Shown here piece after piece: positions 50,146-64,000 of a stretch of 64,000 bases of DNA. Where the stretch lies: the NCBI RefSeq assembly GCF_000002995.4, contig NW_025062476.1, positions 2,041,001 to 2,105,000 on the forward strand, written 5' to 3'. The notes under the pieces are model-generated. The model was not told the origin of the DNA. It worked only from the letters and a program-made list of their open reading frames with translations, and did no database searches. The DNA is from Brugia malayi. Lineage: Eukaryota; Nematoda; Chromadorea; Rhabditida; Onchocercidae. Numbering within the stretch: position 1 is the first letter of the stretch; the number at the start of each line of letters is the position of its first letter. The position numbers and the translations under genes were made by a program.

Positions 50146-51234
50146 AGCAAAACAGGGCAAAGTTCGAAAATTGTTGTAGACCTTTCATACGCGAAATAAT
50201 ATTATTTGAGTTTTTAGATTTTGTATTTTCAAATTCATTCATTCTCTCTACGATTCGTGACACTATTGTATTTTTCTTTTACATGGTCATTGCTGTCTTA
50301 AATTTTGATTATTTGTCTTTCAAAAGAAATATGCATATATCTTTTGTATATTTCACTCCTTCCATTGAGTAACACAGCATTGTCGATTCACGAATTGCTA
50401 ATTATATATAAAGTGTACTAAAACCAAAATTGGTCTCATGTAGATTCTCACTAATGATGTTCTCATATAGTAAATTACTAATACATTTTTTATTTCATTT
50501 AAGCATAAATATATGTGTAATTGTCCTGCATCTTTCATTTTTGCTTTGTGTGATTATGTATATATTTATTATGTTTTCTAGTTAATAGCAATATAATGAA
50601 AATTAGAAAGTAGCTTAGACGTCCGAATTCATTCGCATATATTCCTAACTTTTGAAGTTGAATTGTGTTAAATTATTATATCTGCTGCTGGGTAAGTACA
50701 TCTAGTCCAAAAATTTGCACCTCAGCTTCGTGAAATTTTGCAAAAAATTTCATATTTTATTTGCTTCACTAATTTCGTGGTGTCAAGTCATTCACCATTG
50801 TATCAAGTGAACATTTTCAAAATTAGCAAAGGAAATATATTTTGTATTCAGCTTGGATAAAAATATTTGTAAAAAACCTTTGTGTTACCTGGTGAGAATC
50901 CCATTTTAAGTCAACAAATTTCTGTCGAGAAGAAACGCAATAATATGTGCAGTACATATGTCAAAGGATTAAAGTAATTAGTGGACGCTTCAGTCGCTCA
51001 GTTTGTTATTCTGAACACTCGGACGTGTGTGTGTGACACGTACGTGAAGACCTTCGAGAGTGATGGAGACGTTCTCCAATGTCAATAAGAGTGTAATGGA
51101 AAACATATGCATGTCAAGTAGCACTAGCAATGGTGCTGCAGCAGTTGGCAGTTTGGTTTTAAGGTTAGGGGTGTGTTGAGGAGTAATTCATTGACCTGTT
51201 TCGGAAGAAGCTTTCAGGAAAACAGGACCGGAAA
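50146..51234. other. MAST 3' UTR and eIF2B epsilon upstream region
   Basis: 1.09 kb of AT-rich sequence without a supported gene. A less AT-rich patch at about 50990-51180 (TCGGACGTGTGTGTGTG...) may be the promoter of the next gene. It contains an ATG at 51063 that opens only a short frame. Confidence 0.55.
51211..51217 (+). promoter_or_regulatory. Probable trans-splice acceptor of eIF2B epsilon
   Basis: CTTTCAG ends at 51217, 17 bases before the ATG at 51235, and matches the nematode 3' splice consensus well. It would remove upstream ATGs from the mature leader. Confidence 0.6.
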
Positions 51235-55888
<4,654 letters not shown>

Positions 55889-56198
55889 TTTCATATCATA
55901 AGCAGTCACTTTTTCAGGAAGTATTTGACCACTTGGCCTGAGTTTTAATCTTTTATTTAAACATCTTCAGCTGAGTAGCAGAAATTTCTTGTTTATTTGT
56001 TTAGCAGGGAATTTTCACTACTTCATTCTCTTGTTTTCATGAGCTGGTGGTTGTTAAGGAACAGAAGAATGGTGAAAAAATTCTTTAGGTCATCACTGTT
56101 GTCATATAATTTATTGTTTTCATCCTGTACATTTTATCATTGGCTGTTTTGTAGTGTTATGTTTAGATGTCGTTTATATTTTAATTTTTTGACGGAGG

Positions 56199-56204
56199 AA
56201 TAAA
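56199..56204 (+). promoter_or_regulatory. Candidate poly(A) signal of eIF2B epsilon
   Basis: AATAAA 311 bases after the stop codon. Confidence 0.4.
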
Positions 56205-56549
56205 GATATGTTCGCTGTCGAATGTGTGACATCCATTAAATAGTATTTTCTTTCCTATATTTGTTATTTTGTGCTTTAAATATACACACCACTATGCAAT
56301 ATCAAGTATTTGAAAGAATTTTGAATTCTGTCATACGTCTCACTGTTGTGTCGTTGATGTATTACTGTGATAATGAAATTTTAACAATGGTAACAAAAGT
56401 ATTGAATTTTTGTTCTCAGGATTATTATGACCATGATTTAATGTATTTAAAAGTGTCGATACGGAAGGGATTTGTGGAATGTTAATTGGTTGACAGATCC
56501 GTTTCCTTATCTTAATTTTTAAAATTTGTAAGATGTATATGGGATCTTT

Positions 56550-56555
56550 AATAAA
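56550..56555 (+). promoter_or_regulatory. Second candidate poly(A) signal of eIF2B epsilon
   Basis: AATAAAGTTGT about 660 bases after the stop; the GT-rich sequence that follows makes it the better of the two. Confidence 0.4.
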
Positions 56556-56771
56556 GTTGTTTATTACCATTTGAGAATGTTAAATACTTTAATACTTTGC
56601 ACAAAATAGATAAGGAACTCACCTGATAAATGGTTCTTGAAGGTACAGTATGGTTTCGAATATGATATTCATAAGATACTAAATAATGATTTGTATATTT
56701 GGATTGTCAAGATTGCCTGGACCGATAAGTCAGCGTTGTTGCGGTACTATCACTGTTTAGAAATTCCATAT

Positions 56772-56783
56772 TAATTTTTGTAG
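56772..56783 (+). promoter_or_regulatory. Probable trans-splice acceptor of UBE3C
   Basis: TAATTTTTGTAG ends at 56783, eight bases before the ATG at 56792, typical of an SL1-spliced start. Confidence 0.55.
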
Positions 56784-56791
56784 ATTGTACT

Positions 56792-59700
56792 ATGGCTGGT
56801 AATTTAAACCTTTACGATTTTAATGGCTCGATTAGACGGAATAAATTGCAAGAAGCGATTTTTTCTGATTTGGTTAGTTCTTTTTAATGGCATATTTTCT
56901 TGAATCTTCCAAACAATGTAACCTTCATCTATTTATTTCATTTCTTTCAGGCTAAAAAAGAGGATTTCATGAAAAAAATTAATGAAGAACGTATTGAAAG
57001 ACAGGAACGTTCCAGGTAATGCATTTCAATATTAGATACATTGCTCTTTGGGCTTCCTGTTGTCGTTTTAGCTTCACACCTCCTATGCATTTGTTTCTTC
57101 GAAATGATCTTATGGTTGCGATATTTGCAATTGTTATATAAACAAGTTTGAAGAAGGCTTATATTTGATTATGGCTTATATTTGATTATGTAATTCTCTG
57201 TATTAGTTTAGTACTTACCAAATCTTTACTTTTTAACTTTAGATTTTAGAAAAACAGAAAAAATCGAAATTTTTTTTTTTGTTTTTTTTTTTTTTTTTTT
57301 ACAAGTTGTGGTTTATCCAATACGTTCTGATCACATCTATATGTTTCACTTTTATTTACTTATTTTTATTTTATTTATATATTTTTATTTCTTCCTTCAG
57401 GCGAAAAATAGCAGCTGTCAAAATACAATCTGTATATCGGGGATATCGTATTAGGAAGCAATTTCATGTCTTTTTGCGAAATCTTTTCGATAAAGCAGGT
57501 CCAGTACAAAGCGTTACACTATTGGAAACGCAAATTTGTCGTTTGGCATTCTTCTTCCGATATGATGTTGACCGTGAAAGAACTGTAAGTTCCATAATTT
57601 TGGTGATATTCAGGCTTAACGCATCTTTTAGTTGTTGGTATTTCTTTTTACCATTAATGCATTTTATAGCTGTTATTATTTTTTAAAATAGAAAATCTGT
57701 TCCATAGTTCCATTAAAGTTTTCTCATATCTTTTTAATTATGATTTTGTTTGCAACAATCCTAGATAAAGTCCAGAGTTGCTTTTTGTGAGCCATAACTT
57801 TTAGTTAACATTGTGCAGTGAAGCAGTTATGCTAGCACAAGTTGTAAAAGCGAACAATTTATTGGATCGAAGGAGACGACGGCAACTTTTACGGTGTGCA
57901 CTTGTGCTTCTGCAACACACCGATCGAACCAAATCGTGCACCTCTGCATTGCGGTTTTGTGAAGTTTATATAAAGGAAGAAGATTGCTTAATTTTGTTGA
58001 ATTATGGCTTCTACTCATCCATAATGAATTTGTTCTCGAATTGTCATCAGCTTTCTTCTCGTAAATCTTTAGCATCTTGACTTAGTCATTATTGTGATAG
58101 GCTAAAGTAATTGCTAATTTAGAAAATTAGTTAGATTTGAAACGGAAAAGTATTTCTGGTTAGTTATATCTATTTTTATGTTTTACTGTTTTACAGAACT
58201 AACAGTGCAGTGTATTGTCTTGTAATAAGGCGGACTATACATCAAATATTTGTATGGGCTTAACATATATTTACATTTGTAATCGAGGTATTTGTCTCTT
58301 TTTTCTAAATTGTGATATTTTTCAGCTTTGTATATTGAGGAGAAACTTCCGCAGTACTCAGAATCACTTTTGCAAATATTGGTTTTACCTATAGATCGCC
58401 TTTCCAAGAAGTAGGCTTTTCGAGTACTTTAATGTTAATTTTTTTATTTGGAACTAGTAAGCATAGAGAGTGTTACTTTTTTACTTTTATAGATTCTGTC
58501 TACCAGAATCATAACTGAATTTCAAGATCATGTGTTTTCAATGAAGCAGAAATTATTCTGTTATAGAATTATTGTGTATTGAATAATTTGAATAGTCATC
58601 TGACTAATTCAATTTTTTTGTCATGGGAAGTTTCATTGTTTTTTATTGCAGGTCGAAAGCTATATATGAATTGTTTGACACGATCTGCAAACCAAGATTT
58701 GAAGCTATTACTGTTTGTTGCTTAGCACCCTTTCTAGCTCGACTTTGTAAAGCAGGGACTTGGAAACTCGATGATATTATGGATGCTTTATCAAGTAGTG
58801 ATTATCGGTTATCACAAGATGTTTCTGCGCTTTTAATTTCATATATTGTGGCCGTTATTACTTCGGCATTTTCATTAGGTTTAGTTTTTTTCTTCATTCA
58901 TTTATGCTTTAATTTTGGTAGCCTTAATTCTTGCTATGTCAGTTGTAGGCTAATAGTTATCGCTATTTTTAATTAACGGAAATAATTAAATTTCAAAGCT
59001 AACATTAAAATTAAATATCCTTCTACAAAACATATTCTTATATAATAAAAATATCCATTACAATTAACAAATATATAAATTATGAAATATTTTCAAATGT
59101 GTTCCCTATAATATTAGCAATTTAAAATGTCTCCTCTTCCCCTTCTTCCAAAACTTTTTTTTGTACTGTGTCCTAGCGAAAAAAATGGACAGTATAATGA
59201 TTCCAAAGACATTTCGAATAATGCTTCAACTTTTACCTGTATGTATCATCATGTGTACTTATTGATAATCGAATTTTTTCTGACATATATAATCGCATCC
59301 GATATCTTAAATTTTATTTTCCAGAAGCTTTTAGCAAAAAACACCTTGTTTTGGTCTCATTACTTTATTACAGAAAAATTAAGCGATTTGGAAAAAACCA
59401 AATTGATTGCTGTGTACGCATCGCTCACACAAAATTTTACGCCACCACCGGAAGCAGTATTAACAGAACGAACTAATAATGATGATTCAGATACGGAAGA
59501 CGAATCAAACGATACTATTATGGCTGCGATATCTGATGTTGAACCAGAAATTCTGGAAAGTATTTTAATTTATTTGAAAATATTTCATTTTTATGAGAAA
59601 TTGAGGACTTTTTTGCAATGTAAAAAGATATAAACGTATTTTGCTTACTTCATTTTCTGAAAAACCGTGAATTTCAAGTTTTTGGAAGGGTGTAGCATGC

Positions 59701-62700
59701 AAAGTCCAACTTGAAAGCTCATTTGCCCCAGTAAATTTAAATCATCAGAAGAGAACTGTACTGTTTTCAGACCGCACAATTTTACTTGAAAACTCTAATC
59801 TCCAGTCTGAAATTTCTTCTGTCAAATGAATCATTCATAAATGCGTTGTTGGAAGATCGTCAAGGAATTACTTCGCTTTGCACATTAACTTATTTCATAC
59901 GCATCCATTCGTCTGCAAATTATATTTCTCTGACGAACTTATTTTCTTCATTTCGGCAGCTAATTCCAAGTTTATGGAGGCTAATATTGTCCCTTAACAC
60001 GAATACGATGTTTGGAGTGACACAACCACTAATAAGAATGCTGGAAAAGGTTAGTAGGACTTATCATTTTTAAACATTTTTTAGTAACATGTCGTATTCA
60101 TATCATAAAGAAATGTTAAATGTAACATTCATATGTTTTATCCTGTATATATTGAAAAACACTTTTTTCTGAATTTTGAGATATGTGTTATTTCTGTTGT
60201 TACTTTGTTTTTAATTTAATCAGTAGGAAAGTTTTTCATTTCATGACTATGAAATATAATCTCAGATGATTAATTTTCCTAACAGATCAAACTGTAGTGT
60301 ATAGCGTTTTTTCTTTCAGGGTGAAAATATATCGAATTCTGATGAACAATCTTTAATACCGGCTTTATCAATATTTATAACATTGATGATGAATGCATTG
60401 AAAATAGTTGACGATGACGATTTCCAAAATGGTGGTGTTGGAGATACTGTTTTTCCTCTTACACTAAACCAAATGGCTGATATAGTCGTTCATTGTCGGT
60501 TAGTGTAGGATATAAATCATTTCTGGATTTTTTTTAACTTTTTTTGTGCATGAATTGAAGAAATTTAAATTGAGGTAGTATAACACTAAAATTGCTTATA
60601 ATGCAAAAACTGCAATAGCAAAATTAACTTTGCTTATTTCATTATAATTTAGTGCTACTTCCTACGATTAATACAAATTAATTTTGAAGCAATGTTTTTT
60701 ATTATAAGTGTTTCATCGCTTATTTAAACCCGTGTTTTCTTTTTTTTCACTTCGTTCTTGTCTTCTTTGATATATTGTTTTTTATTATTAATTGTAACTT
60801 TTAAGTGATCTTACACTTGGCTTAATCGATCTCGCATTTCCTATTAATATTGGACCATTCCAACAATCTGTGATGAAGAGTTCAAAATGGGCTAATTTAT
60901 TTCAGGTGATTGAAACAGCATTAATGTTTACTCTTCCAGTATTTTTTTTTTCCTTTGAATTATTTTGCTAAGTATATTGAATTAGGTAAGCATGATTCCA
61001 GCAATGAAATTTTGAAAAGTACTACTTTTAGGATGTCACCTTGTTAACGAAAGCATTACACGAACGAGATAATCGAGTTTGTGTCATGCCGCACAATTTC
61101 TGGTCCAATCATAATAGAAATGTTGTCGTCAATTCTGTAAGTTCATGTCTCTTTTCCACTCATTTTTGCTTTATTTGCAGTTTATGCATGACATAGATTT
61201 AAATATAATTAATTAAAGATCTGAAATGTTAACTGTTGGTTGTAAAGTAGTTAAAAATTATCTAAACGATGTTACAGTAAAAAGCAAAAAATATTCTCTC
61301 CCTACAGTAGTGATCTGCAATTCATCAGTCATAACAGTTTCTCTATTCATCATTCATACAAGAATTCAAAGAAAATGTTTTTATTTTGTAGTTATAAATT
61401 CTGAGATAAATTTGTCTGTAGAAATAGTCATTTTAGTCACTGTGGCAAAGTGAATATGGTCGTCGACGTCGCGCAAGACGTCCATTTGAATTTGTGCGTT
61501 TTTTGCTTGATAATAGAGATTCGGATGCTAATGAAGACCCTCCAAGTGTCAGTGAGTTGCGTAATTTATCGATCATCCGCAATATTCCTTTCGTTATTCC
61601 TTTTATGCAGCGAATTGAGGTACGCTTACTTCTTTCTTGTGAAGTTATCAAGCACTTATTTCGTAATTTTGGTTGTAAATTCGAGTGGATCAACGAAAAT
61701 TTTAGGTGGTACATTGAATTATTTTCAGATTTTCACAGAATTGCTTCTAAGAGATCGGATACGTAATGATACAGGTAATTACAATGATTATTTTCTCTCA
61801 GTGACAACGAAATTGTAAGTATTCAAGGAAGACGTTTATATCTTTGATAAATAAGCATTTCTATAATGTTTTGTGAAAGTTAATAATTGCTATGTCTTTT
61901 TTTGCGAAGGGAAAAACGTTAGTTAGATAAAAAAAAAAAAAACTTTTTCTCGGTTTTTCAGGCCGAAATAGGCATTTTATCGCTGTACACAGAGCAACTT
62001 TGTACGAAGATGCATTTAGAGCGTTACAGCCTCACCTTGGTAAAAGTTTTTGACTACTTTTATAACTTATTGAAGCAAATATTTTCGTCAAATAATTCTT
62101 TCAACAGTAGTGCCGTATAAGTCGAGAAATGGATATTAAGAATCGTTAAACTATTGCAGAAATGCAGTATCTACGCATTGAATTTTTAGTTCCCGATATG
62201 AAATCAACAATTCGTGTACAGATGGTAAATTGGGCAGGACTAGAAGAAGCTGGCGTTGATGGTGGTGGCATTTTTAGGGAATTCCTTTTCGAACTCCTTC
62301 AGACCGCTCTTGATCCATCTCGTGGTTTTTTTGCTACAACTCATGAACAGCTTTTATATCCAAACCCTTTGGCACCATTTCTTTATCCGAATAATTTTGT
62401 TGATCATTTTTATTTCATCGGTCGAATTATTGCTAAGGTGATTATTAATTTTTGAGTATATAGTTTTTTTAAGCTTTTATTCTAAATAATAAGATGATTT
62501 TTTGGTTGCTACTGAATCTTATTATGTTATTCCTACGATTTTAATTTGTTATTAGATTAGCCATCTAATTTATTTACATTGCGATTAACCTTTGACGATT
62601 ATCATCTAAGTATTTAATGAAAGAAATTGTGACCATTAATTGTAATGCTTTTACTTAAGTTTTTTACTTCGAAAGTTTAAGTTGACCTATCTTAATTCAG

Positions 62701-64000
62701 TCGTTAGTGCGGTTTTGTCATCTACCATCTGGAATTAGGAAAAAGTCGACTAAATTGCTCTGGATTATACTTTGGATAATTTGCAGTTTTGATCTCTTAA
62801 TTTGTTTTAATATATGCTTAATTTATATGTGTTTTATATGTGATTTCTTAATCTATGCATTTTGCAGTTAATATATGAAGGTTTACTGGCAGACATTCGT
62901 TTTGCCAATTTCTTCTTGCTGCAGTGGATGGGAAATCCGGACGGAACAGTTCTGGATTTGGAATTAGTTAAATCATATGATCCTCTTTTGCACAAAAATC
63001 TGAAGTTTTTGAAGCGTTGCTCAACAGAAGAAATCGAAAATCTTGATCTTGATTTCAGTGTTATGACTGATAATTTCGGCGTGACGGCGGTAAGAAATAG
63101 ATTCTTTTGTAAACATAATGAGCGTTAAATTGCTGACTTTTTATTATCAAATTTTATTGCTTTTTTGTTAACGAATCTTTTTAAAAGGTATAACTTATTA
63201 CTTTCTGCAGAAGGTAGAATTAAAGAAAGATGGTAGTTGCATCAAAGTAACAGCAGACAACAGAATGGAATATATACAGTTATATGTTAATTACTATCTT
63301 TCCAAGCGAGTACGTTCATTTTGCCAATTGTTATTATTTTTTTTTTTTTTTATTAATGCAGAAGTTTGTGTCCCACTGCCTTTGTAAATTATTAAAACAA
63401 ATATTGAATACTCGCTCAAAAAAATCTAAAACATTCAGATTTTTTACAGCTTTCACCAATGATTGCCGCGCTTCGTAGTGGTTTGAGGAATGTTATAGAT
63501 CCTGAATGGTTGCGAATGTTCTCGCCATTAGAAATTTCAATGTTGGTTGGCGGTAGTGATTCAGAAATTGATTTCAATGAACTAAAAAAATTCACGACTG
63601 TACATAACATAAAGTGTAAGAATTAGTAGTTCTCTCATTCGTTACCCATGTTTTCAATAATTTGATTTTGCCTACTTATAAATTATAATCCTCTTGAACA
63701 TATTTCATCTAGAAAACGTTTATTTAAGCAGAACATGACCAACAGTACATGGATCTATTCTGGTTGGTTATCAATGGTTTTTCATCTGGCGACAAAAAGA
63801 AGCTGTTAAAATTTATAACTGGTTGTCCACGACCACCCATAATGGGTTTTAAGGTAATATTTTTTCTCTTTTGTATTTGCTTTAAAAAAGAGTTATTTGT
63901 TCTGCAATTAAAGATGAGAATTTTTATTTGATAAATAAGGTAGAAAAAGCTCGTAAGCTGTCATTCATATGTGGAAAAGAATTATATTTTATAATGTTTT
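56792..64000 (+). CDS. UBE3C: HECT E3 ubiquitin ligase UBE3C / ETC-1, 3' end outside window
   Basis: E3 ligase that binds proteasomes and extends ubiquitin chains on stalled substrates. Twenty exons are visible: 56792-56872, 56951-57015, 57401-57584, 57805-58060, 58326-58410, 58652-58878, 59177-59238, 59325-59559, 59754-60049, 60320-60498, 60806-60905, 61032-61136, 61437-61619, 61729-61774, 61962-62039, 62160-62437, 62868-63089, 63211-63309, 63450-63615, 63729-63853. Phases close over 1,024 residues. IQ motif at about 55-71 (AVKIQSVYRGYRIRKQF); long helical middle; acidic patch (DDSDTEDESND) at the place of the human Ser/Glu-rich patch; HECT N-lobe with VDGGGIFREFLFELL and LLYPNPLAPF; then DPEWLRMFSPLEISMLVGG-like and KKKLLKFITGCPRPPIMGFK blocks. 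The window ends before the last about 50 residues, which carry the catalytic Cys. For exon 9 the acceptor at 59752-59753 is chosen because it restores the LEKL block and the phase. Confidence 0.93.
57156..57189. repeat. 17-bp exact tandem duplication in UBE3C intron 2
   Basis: The unit GGCTTATATTTGATTAT occurs twice with no gap (57156-57172 and 57173-57189). Confidence 0.95.

Larger units (their letters stand above)
55889..56791 (+). other. eIF2B epsilon 3' UTR and UBE3C upstream region
   Basis: 903 bp between two genes on the same strand. It contains two candidate poly(A) signals and no supported gene. The open frames at about 55997-56485 have no recognisable content. Confidence 0.6.

Noticed and set aside
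51063..51180. Upstream ATG (51063) as the start of eIF2B epsilon
   Set aside because: Its frame is short and does not join the conserved protein. The CTTTCAG acceptor at 51217 would remove it from the mRNA.
63951..64000. Possible last visible UBE3C exon after GATAAATAAG, with ELY in frame
   Set aside because: The ELY resembles the HECT sequence after GFK, but the residues before it (VEKARKLSFICGK) do not fit the family. The next true exon is probably beyond the window.

Overview
The window reads as nuclear DNA of a parasitic nematode, most likely a filarial (spirurid) worm. The sequence is very AT-rich, with long poly(A)/poly(T) runs. Genes are cut into many short exons by introns of roughly 50-700 bp with GT...(T)nCAG-type ends. 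Several start codons sit a few bases after a strong 3' splice site, as expected for spliced-leader (SL1) trans-splicing. One gene encodes a DB-module protein, a nematode-type cysteine-rich family. The species call is an inference from style and cannot be proved from the sequence alone. Exon models were built by hand from codon phase, splice sites and remembered family sequences. In nearly every gene all exon phases close and the protein length agrees with the family, which is the main support for the models.

Layout: 1-7340 has no gene I can support, but a less AT-rich block at about 4360-5660 looks like a promoter or 5' region. On the + strand follow an ARID2-type PBAF chromatin-remodelling subunit (7341-15248, 24 exons) and a class I histone deacetylase of the HDAC3 type (16170-18869). 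On the - strand is mitochondrial NAD kinase 2 (20286-23610). On the + strand are the ubiquitin-conjugating enzyme UBE2G1/UBC-7 (24908-26901, with two intronic minisatellites) and a secreted DB-module protein (28267-31729). On the - strand are prohibitin-2 (32021-34194) and a C3orf33-like protein with an SNase-like fold (35158-36760). On the + strand are a MAST/KIN-4 kinase (38934-50145, 28 exons), eIF2B epsilon (51235-55888) and the HECT ligase UBE3C/ETC-1 (from 56792, cut off by the window end before its catalytic cysteine).

Together these are conserved housekeeping and regulatory genes: chromatin (ARID2, HDAC3), ubiquitin (UBE2G1, UBE3C), mitochondrion (NADK2, PHB2, C3orf33-like), signalling (MAST) and translation (eIF2B epsilon). 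I see no mobile-element gene, CRISPR array, phage or toxin system, and no clear new multi-gene system. The most unusual features are small-scale. They are a 181-bp segment flanked by a 19-bp direct repeat and ending in a hairpin plus an A-run (37261-37479); an in-frame tandem copy of an exon edge with its splice donor in MAST (46624-46814); a GC-AG intron in ARID2; period-17 tandem duplications in introns of several genes; and a Gly-to-Arg change in the inositol-phosphate loop of HDAC3.
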